The position numbers were made by a program, and so were the translations under genes. Positions 1 to 7,121 of a stretch of DNA of 22,846 nt are shown here, piece by piece. This DNA is from Litorimonas sp963922935 (lineage in GTDB: Bacteria > Pseudomonadota > Alphaproteobacteria > Caulobacterales > Maricaulaceae). The first letter of the stretch is position 1, and each line of letters begins with the position of its first letter. The notes below the pieces were generated by a model. That model saw only the letters and a program-made list of their open reading frames with translations, was not told the origin of the DNA and searched no databases. Where the stretch lies: positions 1-22,846 of the forward strand of contig CAWUKE010000014.1 of NCBI GenBank assembly GCA_963922935.1, given 5' to 3'.

Positions 1-203
1 CCGTTGATCGCCACAGATTTTAGCGTGATATTTTCCCCGTCCAAAACGAGCGGCCCAGCCGAGCGGCGCGAGAACTTCAGCAGTGACCTCACTTCCGTTT
101 CGCTCGGGTCGAGTCTTACGTCGAAGCGCGACTCAGACAGAGCGAAATTATAAGGCTTGTAGGCGTCTAGGCGCGTGGGTTTGGGGGCGGCATCAGTTTT
201 CAT
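1..203 (-). CDS. pepN: Aminopeptidase N (M1 metallopeptidase), N-terminal part only
   Basis: The gene runs off the left edge, so only about 67 N-terminal residues are visible. M1 aminopeptidases remove N-terminal amino acids from peptides in the cytoplasm. The visible part reads MKTDAAPKPTRLDAYKPYNF, then a segment with FDVRLDPSETEV and GPLVLDGENITLKSVAING. This is the typical start of the N-terminal beta-saddle of bacterial PepN (compare YKPPDYLIDTVDLDFDLDP and PLVLDGE in relatives). The zinc motif HExxH and the GAMEN motif would lie outside the window. The ATG is at 203-201. No strong Shine-Dalgarno sequence precedes it. It is divergent from the yghU-type gene. Family assignment comes from the short N-terminus alone. 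Confidence 0.8.
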   Translation of the reverse strand, partial: MKTDAAPKPTRLDAYKPYNFALSESRFDVRLDPSETEVRSLLKFSRRSAGPLVLDGENITLKSVAIN

Positions 204-344
204 GCCAGCGATATGCGCGGTCTGCCGGTGGGAGGCAATGGCTGTGTGACTTTGTCTCACGGTTTAAAGTGCAAGATTTCATAATGAGTGGGCGGCCGAA
301 AGCTTTCGAGGCTTCAACCCTCGACCCATTGCGCTAGATTCCCT

Positions 345-351
345 AAGGAAG
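345..351 (+). promoter_or_regulatory. Ribosome binding site of the yghU-like gene
   Basis: AAGGAAG ends 4 bases before the ATG at 356 and fixes that start. The 152-bp divergent region between pepN and this gene also holds a perfect 12-bp palindrome, CGAAAGCTTTCG, at 297-308 and a CATAAT hexamer at about 280-285 that could serve as a -10 box. I could not pair the hexamer with a convincing -35 box. Confidence 0.55.
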
Positions 352-355
352 CTGT

Positions 356-1207
356 ATGACAGAACAAACGCTCTCTGAATGGACGCCCCCAAAGGTCTGG
401 AAACACGTGCCGAGTGGAGGGCGGTTTGCGAACATTAACCGCCCAGTCAGCGGGGCAACCCATGATAAAGACCTTCCCGTGGGCGAGCATCCTTTGCAGC
501 TCTATAGCCTCGGCACACCGAACGGTGTCAAAGTCACGATCATGCTGGAGGAGTTGCTCGCGGCGGGCCATCAAGACGCGGAATATGATGCCTGGCTAAT
601 CAATATTGGGGAAGGCGATCAATTCGGCTCAGGCTTTGTTGGGCTGAACCCGAACAGTAAAATTCCGGCTTTACAGGACCGCAGCGTCGAGCCGCATCAG
701 CGTGTTTTTGAATCAGGATCGATCCTGATCTATCTGGCCGAGAAGTTCGGGATGTTCCTGCCCGAAAGCGGCGCGGCGCGTACTGAAGCCTTGTCCTGGC
801 TGATGTGGCAGATGGGCAGCGCACCTTATTTAGGGGGTGGGTTTGGCCATTTCTACGCTTATGCGCCCATGAAGATTGAATATGCGATTAACCGTTTTGC
901 TATGGAGGTAAAACGGCAAATGGATGTTTTGGACCAGCGTCTGGCCGACAATGAATTCATCGCAGGCGAAATGCTCACGATCGCTGATTTCGCGATCTAT
1001 CCTTGGTACGGGGCGATGGCGCGCGGCCTGCTTTACGAGGCCAAAGACTTCCTTGAAGTTGAAACCTATGAAAACGTCCTGCGGTGGGCCAAACAACTCT
1101 CGGCCCGTCCGTCTGTTAAGCGGGGAACACTCGTTAATCGACCGTGGGACGATAAAGGCCTGAAAGAGCGTCACTCGGCTGACGATTTCAAATCAGTTGG
1201 CGATTAG
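356..1207 (+). CDS. yghU: Glutathione S-transferase, YghU-type disulfide-bond oxidoreductase
   Basis: 283 residues, cytoplasmic. YghU-type nu-class glutathione transferases use two glutathione molecules and reduce disulfides or organic peroxides. The sequence tracks E. coli YghU almost motif by motif: FANINRPVSGATHDKDLPVG near residues 24-43, HPLQLYSLGTPNGVKVTIML in the thioredoxin-like N-terminal domain, the NPNSKIPAL segment, FESGSILIYLAEKFG, then an all-helical C-terminal domain with GGGFGHFYAYAP and EYAINRF. The length is close to the E. coli protein. The ATG is preceded by AAGGAAG. It stands alone: a parS-containing palindrome begins 5 bp after the stop, and the tRNA follows. Physiological substrate is unknown. 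Confidence 0.93.
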   Translation: MTEQTLSEWTPPKVWKHVPSGGRFANINRPVSGATHDKDLPVGEHPLQLYSLGTPNGVKVTIMLEELLAAGHQDAEYDAWLINIGEGDQFGSGFVGLNPNSKIPALQDRSVEPHQRVFESGSILIYLAEKFGMFLPESGAARTEALSWLMWQMGSAPYLGGGFGHFYAYAPMKIEYAINRFAMEVKRQMDVLDQRLADNEFIAGEMLTIADFAIYPWYGAMARGLLYEAKDFLEVETYENVLRWAKQLSARPSVKRGTLVNRPWDDKGLKERHSADDFKSVGD

Positions 1208-1211
1208 ATAT

Positions 1212-1247
1212 GACGCTTAAGTGTTTCACGTGAAACACATAAGCGTC
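1212..1247. repeat. 36-bp near-perfect palindrome enclosing parS
   Basis: Two 18-bp arms pair at every position except 1220/1239. The outer arms are GACGCTTA at 1212-1219 and TAAGCGTC at 1240-1247, and the core is the parS site. The position 5 bp after the yghU-like stop means the transcript could also fold into a stem that acts as a terminator or stabiliser, although no U-tract follows. Confidence 0.85.
1222..1237. promoter_or_regulatory. parS: parS centromere-like site (ParB/Spo0J binding)
   Basis: The sequence TGTTTCACGTGAAACA is a perfect 16-bp palindrome and matches the widely conserved chromosomal parS consensus base for base. ParB binds parS, spreads with CTP, and recruits ParA and SMC for origin segregation. 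In alphaproteobacteria parS sites normally cluster near oriC, so the site suggests an origin-proximal location. I saw no second copy in this window. Confidence 0.85.
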
Positions 1248-1325
1248 GCTATTCCAGTCATTGTGAATTCAACCGTGCAAACCCCCTAGCCTGAAAGCCT
1301 TCCGCTCGTTATAGCGCGAAGACTG

Positions 1326-1402
<77 letters not shown>

Positions 1403-1609
1403 GAGTATCCCTTCCTAGTATCCACTTGTATTTACCTGGTAGGATTGTTTACCCCCCATAAAACCGGGTTCTGGTCCCATAATCCCTTCCTGATTGTGAC
1501 TTGGTCGACCGGGGCAATTCACGACCATTATGGGCCTATTTATGGGACCGAGATTATGGTCGGTAAAAACCTTCTGACAGCTAAGTGCGTGAGCATAGAT
1601 GTTCTAGGC
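1403..1609. repeat. Intergenic region with nested short inverted repeats
   Basis: No convincing gene. Two overlapping inverted repeats are visible: GGTCCCATAA (1473-1482) with TTATGGGACC (1540-1549), perfect, and CGACCATTAT (1522-1531) with ATTATGGTCG (1553-1562), one mismatch. The CCATAAT/ATTATGG word recurs at 1478, around 1525-1533 and at 1553. TTTACC occurs at 1431 and 1448, with GGTAAA at 1562. This could be a folded RNA trailing the tRNA, a set of protein-binding sites, or a decayed attachment site. None is proven. Confidence 0.4.
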
Positions 1610-2485
1610 TTAAGCGGTTTCACCCTGTGAACGCGGCGGCATTGGAATGAGCTTCGACGTATTCTTTGTATAAGCGATATAGGCGGGATCATCGCCCCAA
1701 CGCTTTTTCGCAATATCATCGAGCATTGGAATGCCGCTCACCTTTGTCAGCAGGAATGTAACGAAGAGTGGAGAGATAAGCGCGATCCAAGTCCAGCCTT
1801 CCAAGATAGGAAGCGTCATAATGGCAATGCCGGTCCAGAGCAGGATCTCACCGAAATAGTTCGGATGTTGTGACCAGGACCAAAGCCCTGTTGTGATGAA
1901 TTTTCCGCGATTATCGGGATTGGCTTTAAACTGGCTCTTTTGATTGTCGGCAACGACTTCGCAGACAAAGCCAATCGCCCAAAGCAGAGCACCGACAATA
2001 AAGAAGGCGTTGAATGCCAGCTCATCTTGGTGCGTTAAAGCGACTAAAACGCAAGCGAGCGTGAGGACGACCCAAAGGCCTTGCAGGGTCCAAGCCCCGA
2101 AAAAGCGGATAAAATTTGTTTTAATTTGCGCAAAGCGCACATCTTCGCCAGCGCGACTGACCCGCAAAAACAACATCCCACCCAGACGCAAACTCCAAAT
2201 GGCGACCATAGCGGCGATAATGAGGCCCGGAAGCGTCATCGTGCTGCTGAGTGAAAGCGCGATGACGACAACGGAAAGGTAGGTCGCAGCGCCCGTCAAA
2301 TCATAAAACCGTTCCGTCCGGCCCAGCCAAGACGGAATAAAAACAATCCAGTTGATAAGAAAAGCAACCAGCGCGCAGAGGAACGTAACGGAGAGGCCTT
2401 GCCACATCGGACCGTTGAGACCGATCAGCCATCCCACACCAAGGCCTATAGCCAGCGCAATGCCGTAAACAAGAACTGCCTTCAT
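1610..2485 (-). CDS. DUF1295 / steroid 5-alpha-reductase-like integral membrane protein
   Basis: 291 residues with about seven hydrophobic segments, so an inner-membrane protein. The C-terminal half carries the family signature: SRAGEDVRF, then GLWSWSQHPNYFGEILLWTG near residues 200-220 (the conserved HPNYFGE), and a terminal segment with SGIPMLDD and YIAYTKNTSKLIP. Family members resemble the methyltransferase/5-alpha-reductase membrane fold. Most bacterial ones have no proven reaction. The gene starts 10 bp after the end of the thiolase remnant, with GAGG upstream of the ATG, and is the last gene of the minus-strand operon. It may act on a lipid or isoprenoid-like substrate, but that is inference. 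Confidence 0.85.
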   Translation of the reverse strand: MKAVLVYGIALAIGLGVGWLIGLNGPMWQGLSVTFLCALVAFLINWIVFIPSWLGRTERFYDLTGAATYLSVVVIALSLSSTMTLPGLIIAAMVAIWSLRLGGMLFLRVSRAGEDVRFAQIKTNFIRFFGAWTLQGLWVVLTLACVLVALTHQDELAFNAFFIVGALLWAIGFVCEVVADNQKSQFKANPDNRGKFITTGLWSWSQHPNYFGEILLWTGIAIMTLPILEGWTWIALISPLFVTFLLTKVSGIPMLDDIAKKRWGDDPAYIAYTKNTSKLIPMPPRSQGETA

Positions 2486-2495
2486 AGGCCTCTAC

Positions 2496-2879
2496 CTACA
2501 CACCGACGACAAAAGCGCAATTCGTCGTGCAGGACCCACCGACATTGAACATTGCTGTTGTTTTGGCGGCATCGACTTGCATGTCCCCCGCGGATCCTGT
2601 GAGTTGCTTAGAAAGATCCAGCAGCATTCTAACGCCCGTTGCACCGAGCGGGTGACCGAGGCCCATTAAGCCCCCAGATGGGTTCAAGGGAATTGTCCTT
2701 TCAAACTGTGTCCGACCGTCTTCAACGGCCTGATAGGCTTCGCCAGGCGCGGTGATCCCGAAGCTCTCAATGGCGACATACTCCGACATGGTGAAGCAAT
2801 CATGGGTTTCGATCGCATCGATTTGCGAAACATCAGCAATGCCCGCGCGCGCTAGACCAAAGCGTTTGTGATATGCCTC
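2496..2879 (-). pseudogene. Thiolase (SCP2-like acetyl-CoA acetyltransferase), 3' third only
   Basis: An open frame of 127 residues begins directly after an in-frame TAA (2882-2880) and 9 bp after the HD gene stop. It reads like the C-terminal third of a roughly 390-residue thiolase: AIETHDCFTMSEY, FERTIPLNPSGG, then GLMGLGHPLGATGVRM with the catalytic histidine loop, and NVGGSCTTNCAFVVG at the end. The N-terminal two thirds, with the nucleophilic cysteine, are missing, and the sequence upstream is the unrelated HD gene. The first ATG is internal, at 2789. I infer a deletion that joined the HD gene to the tail of a former thiolase gene. A residual translated peptide cannot be excluded but could not be an active thiolase. 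Confidence 0.85.
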
Positions 2880-2888
2880 TTAAGGTGT

Positions 2889-3509
2889 TCAGAGCGGACG
2901 CGGACTATCGTGAAAGACTTCCCGCATGAGCGGAATAAAGCTTTCCAGCGGATCGACTTCGAAATCGGGATCAAAAGCCGGCGCGTCCCATTCATCGACG
3001 AGTTTGACGGCGAGCGGATACCAGCTCTCATTTTCCCACTGCTTACGCAGATCGGTCGGCGCGCCGAGGAAGTGGTAGTAATGCTCCCCTTGGAAAGCTT
3101 GGTGGTTATAGATTACGTGATAGCTGTCCTCAGAAATGTAGGGTCGCATCATTTCCGCGGCGATCGGTCCGTGGTTCGGGACGTTGATCACTTTGGCCAT
3201 ATCGTGACAAAGTGCGATGACGATATGTTCCGTCGACGCGCCAGAGCGCCGCGCGAGTGTTCCGCACATGAGGGCGTGTTGAAGCTGGTCACAGCTAAAG
3301 CCAAGCGTTGCGTCTTCTAACTGGCGCAGCATAGCGATGAAGCGGTCGGCTGTCTTGCTGAAGTCCTGCTTGTGCGCGGCACCAATGATTTTCCAATCGT
3401 CCAGCGTGCCGTCTTGCATGCGGGTGAACGTCGCCTGCTTTCCCTCAAGGCTCCCATCTTCGGACATCATTGTGTCCATTTGATTTTGATCAATATCGAG
3501 TGCAGTCAT
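2889..3509 (-). CDS. HD-domain protein, PhnZ/MIOX-like diiron oxygenase candidate
   Basis: 206 residues, cytoplasmic. Visible metal-ligand pattern: H78 in DQLQHALMCGTLA, H102-D103 in ALCHDMAKV, H113 in PNHGP, H136 in YNHQAFQG, and D172 in VDEWD. An HD fold with H..HD..H..H..D is shared by diiron phosphohydrolases and by the mixed-valence diiron oxygenases (myo-inositol oxygenase, PhnZ, TmpB). The QLxHxLxCxxLA stretch and the H78-H102 spacing recall PhnZ, but the tyrosine-glutamate pair I recall upstream of the first histidine in PhnZ is not evident. The ATG overlaps the thioesterase stop as ATGA, which fixes the start at 3509 and implies translational coupling. The setting among acyl-CoA enzymes suggests catabolism, not nucleotide signalling. 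The substrate is unknown. Confidence 0.75.
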   Translation of the reverse strand: MTALDIDQNQMDTMMSEDGSLEGKQATFTRMQDGTLDDWKIIGAAHKQDFSKTADRFIAMLRQLEDATLGFSCDQLQHALMCGTLARRSGASTEHIVIALCHDMAKVINVPNHGPIAAEMMRPYISEDSYHVIYNHQAFQGEHYYHFLGAPTDLRKQWENESWYPLAVKLVDEWDAPAFDPDFEVDPLESFIPLMREVFHDSPRPL

Positions 3510-3940
3510 GCGGCAATCTCCCCGAGCTTTTCTCTCATTATAGCAGAAATCGGCACAGGCCGTCGCGTTTTTTCGTCGACATAGACATGGGTGAAATGGC
3601 CGCGTGCAGAACAATCGGTTTCGTCATTGCGGAACAGGCCGACTTCATAAGTCACCGACGACGTGCCCACCCGCGCGACGCGTAGACCTGCGTGGATCAC
3701 ATCAGGGAAGGCGATGGGCGCGAAATAGCTACAGCCCGTTTCAACGACCAAACCTATCGTTTCGCTTTCGCCGACAATCAGCAGATCATTTTCGACGAGC
3801 CATTGGTTCACGACCGTGTCGAAGTAAAAGTAATAGACGCTATTATTGACGTGGCCGTAAATGTCATTGTCAGCCCAGCGCGTCGGGATAGTCTGAAAAT
3901 GGCGATAGGTGCTACGATTATCTGGGGTAAGGCGGCTCAT
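3506..3940 (-). CDS. Acyl-CoA thioesterase, 4-hydroxybenzoyl-CoA thioesterase-like hotdog fold
   Basis: 144 residues, a single hotdog domain. The N-terminal signature TRWADNDIYGHVNNSVYYFY near residues 21-40 matches the 4HBT family. The aspartate in the DxxGHVNN stretch is the usual catalytic acid. The remainder (ETGCSYFAPIAFPDVIHAGL, GTSSVTYEVGLF, ARGHFTHVYVD) is standard for the fold. It would hydrolyse an acyl-CoA to free acid plus CoA in the cytoplasm. Its ATG overlaps the stop of the iron alcohol dehydrogenase by four bases, and its stop overlaps the HD gene start in the same way. This places it in the middle of a coupled operon. The specific acyl group is unknown. Confidence 0.9.
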   Translation of the reverse strand: MSRLTPDNRSTYRHFQTIPTRWADNDIYGHVNNSVYYFYFDTVVNQWLVENDLLIVGESETIGLVVETGCSYFAPIAFPDVIHAGLRVARVGTSSVTYEVGLFRNDETDCSARGHFTHVYVDEKTRRPVPISAIMREKLGEIAA

Positions 3941-5073
3941 GCTATAGCCTCATAGATTTTGATAATGTCGTCATAGCCGACAGGCCGAGGGTTGTTTCTA
4001 AGAACGCGGTCTTTCGTAATCGCATCATCTGCCATCATGGAGATCGCGCTCTCAGGGATGTCGACCTCACGAAGGCGGCGCGCGACTTGGACTTCGGTTT
4101 GCAGGTCTTCGATTTTATCAATGAGCCCCGCCGGGGAGGCAGTAAGGCTAAGATCCGCCGCAATTTCCGAATACCAGCGCTTGGCGCGCGCCTCCTGCGC
4201 GTTGAACTTCATCACTTCGACCATGACAAGACTATTCGAAAGCCCGTGCGGCACATGGAAAAATCCGCCGAGCGGATAGGCGAGGCCATGGACGGCCCCG
4301 ACGGGCGCATTGCTAAAGGCTTGCCCTGCGAGCATGGCACCAATGAGCATATCATTGCGCGCGTTTACACTGTCCGGGTGTGCCACGGCTTCGGGCAAGG
4401 CGCGCGTCAGTTTGCGCAAAGCTGATAAAGCCAGTGCGTCGCTGATCGGGTTTTTCTTATGTTGGCTTGTATAGGCTTCAATCGCGTGAACCATGGCGTC
4501 GATGCCTGTGGCGGCTGTGATGTGACTCGGTAAGCCGAAGGTGAGTTCTGCATCCAACAAAACGCGGTCGGCATAAAGCGGATCAGACACAACGGCATTC
4601 TTGCTGTTCTCGCCTGTCGTAATGATAGCGACATTCGTGACTTCGCTGCCCGTGCCGGACGTCGTCGGGATCAGGAGCAGCGGCAAGCGTGGGCCTTTGG
4701 CGATATCTACGCCGTAAATGGCTTCGATCGGTTCGTCATTCGCGGCGAGGTAAGCGATAACTTTCGCTGTATCCATTGGGGAGCCACCCCCAAAGCCGAT
4801 GACCAGGCCCGCGCCGAAACGTTTTACAGCGTTTGCGCCTTTCACGACAATCGCCTCGGGTGGATCGGCCACGACCTCATCAAAGATCATCAACTGGTAG
4901 CCTGCATCCTGCAGCGCGGCCAAGCCTGTGTCGAGCAGTCCCAATGCGCGCACGCCTTTATCAGTTATGATGGCGATCCGTTTATTTGTCGGAAGGTCTG
5001 CGACGTGGGCGTCCAGTCGCGCCGTGCCGCCGGGTTCGATCCGAATGTCTGAAACCGTCTTGAAGCTATGCAT
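3937..5073 (-). CDS. Iron-containing (group III) alcohol dehydrogenase
   Basis: 378 residues from the ATG at 5073, which overlaps the upstream stop by eight bases. An in-frame ATG 17 codons earlier lies inside the previous gene and is less likely. Features in order: GFGGGSPMDTAKV, the NAD-binding loop; PLLLIPTTSGTGSEVTNVAI; the metal site GIDAMVHAIEAYTS (D and first H); then VGAVHGLAYPLGGFFHVPHG with the two remaining histidines. Members oxidise an alcohol or reduce an aldehyde with NAD(P) and Fe2+ or Zn2+. Within this operon it probably handles an alcohol/aldehyde intermediate that is, or becomes, a CoA thioester. The substrate cannot be read from the sequence. Confidence 0.93.
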   Translation of the reverse strand: MHSFKTVSDIRIEPGGTARLDAHVADLPTNKRIAIITDKGVRALGLLDTGLAALQDAGYQLMIFDEVVADPPEAIVVKGANAVKRFGAGLVIGFGGGSPMDTAKVIAYLAANDEPIEAIYGVDIAKGPRLPLLLIPTTSGTGSEVTNVAIITTGENSKNAVVSDPLYADRVLLDAELTFGLPSHITAATGIDAMVHAIEAYTSQHKKNPISDALALSALRKLTRALPEAVAHPDSVNARNDMLIGAMLAGQAFSNAPVGAVHGLAYPLGGFFHVPHGLSNSLVMVEVMKFNAQEARAKRWYSEIAADLSLTASPAGLIDKIEDLQTEVQVARRLREVDIPESAISMMADDAITKDRVLRNNPRPVGYDDIIKIYEAIA

Positions 5074-5872
5074 CAGCCATTCTCCGTGTTCCAGGGGCTG
5101 GCGGTGTTTCTTTGGGTCCGGCAAAACACTGCGCCGTTTCCATCCAGCGCTGAGCGATGTCCCCGACGCAATTCAGCTCCACATCTGCAATATTTCGGCA
5201 TTGGGTCACAACTTGGCAGAAGGCATCAGCAGGGCCTTCGACGCGATTATCCTCTTGCGGATCATTCCACTCCCATATCGCCCCGGATGGCGCAGTCAGA
5301 CGGACATAGGGTTTGGGCTTTGGTGGCTCTATCCCATTGACCTTATGACTCCAGGAGTATGTCGTAACACCAATATGGGCGACGTTTTTCAGGCGGTCTC
5401 CATTTTCACGTTTCACACCCAGCACGTCATAGATCGCCTGGGCGTGGGCCCAATGTTCCATCTGACGCGCGATAATGCAGGACCGCGCGCTCATGTCAGG
5501 ACCAAACCATTTGAGGCGCTTTTCCGGATCAGCTTTCGCAAAGCGCTCCGCCATAGCTGAATAATAGTCTCGCCACGCTTTATAGGTCTGTATCGCAGGC
5601 GTGTCCCCAAACCAGGCACGTTGTAGGCCTCGATGACCTTTCGCCATCTCCGGCATAATCTTTGTGGCAAACGCCATGAAGTTCGCGTCACTCGTGAGGG
5701 CGTCATCGGCGGCGATATTAAACAGGTGCAAATGCTCAATGATCTCGCCAATCGTCCACGCCTTAAAGCCTGTCTCTTTTGTAAAATCATCAACGGACAA
5801 AGGCGCTAGCAACGCCTCAATCGCGGCGCATTCTTCCCGAAAATCATCTGCCGCTTGCATTAGGTCGCCCAT
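5066..5872 (-). CDS. TIGR03084-type DinB-fold metal-binding protein
   Basis: 268 residues. The N-terminal half looks like the DinB/maleylpyruvate-isomerase four-helix fold: WTIGEIIEHLHL gives H47, and the RQMEHWAHAQAIYD helix gives E139/H140 and H143 as probable metal ligands. The C-terminal half (VNGIEPPKPKPYVRLTAPSG, IWEWND) matches the second domain of TIGR03084 proteins. In related families the metal site activates a low-molecular-weight thiol, but no activity is established for this group. The start overlaps the enoyl-CoA hydratase stop by 13 bases, and the stop overlaps the alcohol dehydrogenase start by 8, so it belongs to the catabolic operon. I recall such genes sitting near acyl-CoA and acyclic-terpene genes elsewhere. 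That is memory, not tested. Confidence 0.75.
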   Translation of the reverse strand: MGDLMQAADDFREECAAIEALLAPLSVDDFTKETGFKAWTIGEIIEHLHLFNIAADDALTSDANFMAFATKIMPEMAKGHRGLQRAWFGDTPAIQTYKAWRDYYSAMAERFAKADPEKRLKWFGPDMSARSCIIARQMEHWAHAQAIYDVLGVKRENGDRLKNVAHIGVTTYSWSHKVNGIEPPKPKPYVRLTAPSGAIWEWNDPQEDNRVEGPADAFCQVVTQCRNIADVELNCVGDIAQRWMETAQCFAGPKETPPAPGTRRMADA

Positions 5873-6642
5873 TTCGGTTTGCGCTTTTCCAGAAAGCTCG
5901 CTACGCCCTCGCGGCCTTCATCTGACAGCAGGCATGTGGCGAAACTATCCGCCGCGCGGTCAAGAGCTTCATCCCGGGATAGCCCAGCGCTATCGAGGAT
6001 CAGCGCCTTCGTCGCCGCAATCGCTCCGGGCGCACAGCGCAGGACGCCTTTGCGGATGTCAGCTTCGATCGCGTTCAGATCATCGGTTAGATAATCCGAG
6101 AGGCCAATCCGAACGGCTTCCGTCCCGTCAAAGCGTGCGCCTGTCAGCATGATCCGCCGCGCCGTCGATAGCCCCGCGCGCGCCACGACGAACGGCGCGA
6201 TCTGCGCGGGCGGAATGCCGATCATCGTCTCCGTTAAGCTGAACTTCGCGTCTGGCGTGGTCGCGATGACGTCGGCCGCACACATAAGGCCGAGCCCGCC
6301 TGCAATCGCGGCGCCCTCGACCAAGACAACTGTCGTAACTGACAGCTGATTAAAGCGGTCTAGCATGGTCCCAATCCGGCGGTTGAAAGCCGCGACATCG
6401 GCATGTGGACGTTCCTGATAAGCGGTGAAGGCTTTCAAATCACCGCCAGCGCAGAACACGCCATTCCGGCCGCGTAAGGTGAGGCCACGAATGTCCAGAT
6501 CTGCCTCAACCCGATCATAAGCCGCCATCATCTCGTCGATCATCTGATCGTTCATGGCGTTACGAACGTCAGGGCGGTCGAGCCAGAGCGTGGCCCATTG
6601 GTCAGAGATTTGGAGGTCGGTCGTTGCAGTCATATAGCTCAT
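5860..6642 (-). CDS. Enoyl-CoA hydratase/isomerase family protein (glutaconyl-CoA hydratase-like)
   Basis: 260 residues, crotonase fold, first gene of the minus-strand operon. Oxyanion-hole segments are GVFCAGGDLKAF (61-72) and EGAAIAGGLGLM (109-120). In the catalytic segment SLTETMIGIPPAQIAPFV, E138 matches the first crotonase glutamate. R163 in ARRIMLTGARFDG stands where classic enoyl-CoA hydratases carry the second glutamate. The pattern with GIPPAQIAPFV, ARR and LTGARFD recalls methylglutaconyl- and isohexenylglutaconyl-CoA hydratases (LiuC, AtuE), so a branched 2,3-enoyl-CoA is plausible. I do not assign a symbol. The start may be the ATG at 6642 or the in-frame ATG at 6633. Neither has a clear ribosome binding site. 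Confidence 0.87.
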   Translation of the reverse strand: MSYMTATTDLQISDQWATLWLDRPDVRNAMNDQMIDEMMAAYDRVEADLDIRGLTLRGRNGVFCAGGDLKAFTAYQERPHADVAAFNRRIGTMLDRFNQLSVTTVVLVEGAAIAGGLGLMCAADVIATTPDAKFSLTETMIGIPPAQIAPFVVARAGLSTARRIMLTGARFDGTEAVRIGLSDYLTDDLNAIEADIRKGVLRCAPGAIAATKALILDSAGLSRDEALDRAADSFATCLLSDEGREGVASFLEKRKPKWAT

Positions 6643-6644
6643 CT

Positions 6645-7121
6645 ATGGAATCACACGACGTGGAGCAAATCGACAAGCGTAATGAACGCTTCATCCTTGG
6701 TTTTATCGCAGCTGTGATAGGGCTCCCGCTAGCGGCTCTCATTCTTGTCTCGGGCTCAAGTGCAGATATGAGCCCCGAATATCACCATCAATATCCTGTA
6801 TCCTGTGAGGTCTCATCCAACGAAATGCGCATTCGACAGCTCTATAAAGGGAGAGTCGTGGATTTCTTGGTCAAAGACGGAATAATTAGCGGTGAGGCCG
6901 TCTACAGGGGGCGCGCGGCGCGCGGCGGTATCGCATTAAAGAGTATTCGAGACTTTAATGTTGAAAGACTTCCGGCTCATCCCTTTTATGATCATCCTTA
7001 TCTTCGTCTCAGAAATGGCATGAATAACGTCCTGATTTCGATGGATTATGCGTGTGCGGGGGAATTTGCGTCGTACCTTAGCCCTGACACCATTTTCTAC
7101 GGTTACGATATTCGGGGCTGA
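6645..7121 (+). CDS. Small single-pass membrane protein, unknown function
   Basis: 158 residues from the ATG at 6645. An ATG at 6624 would add seven residues and overlap the opposite gene. After a charged N-terminus (HDVEQIDKRNERF) comes one strong transmembrane segment, FILGFIAAVIGLPLAALILV, then a soluble, probably periplasmic domain with CEVSSNEMRIRQLYKG and a second cysteine in ISMDYACAG. I recognise no family. No good ribosome binding site is seen. Its 5' end is 2 bp from the start of the divergent enoyl-CoA hydratase, so each promoter must lie inside the other gene. A perfect palindrome begins on the last base of its stop codon. The protein-like hydrophobicity pattern argues for a real gene. 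Confidence 0.55.
   Translation: MESHDVEQIDKRNERFILGFIAAVIGLPLAALILVSGSSADMSPEYHHQYPVSCEVSSNEMRIRQLYKGRVVDFLVKDGIISGEAVYRGRAARGGIALKSIRDFNVERLPAHPFYDHPYLRLRNGMNNVLISMDYACAGEFASYLSPDTIFYGYDIRG

Noticed and set aside
1445..1630. 61-codon plus-strand open frame after the tRNA
   Set aside because: Runs through the inverted repeats and into the end of the DUF1295 gene; no ribosome binding site and no protein-like pattern.
2868..3320. 150-codon plus-strand open frame opposite the HD gene
   Set aside because: Antisense shadow of a coupled operon gene; no start signal and no recognisable motif.
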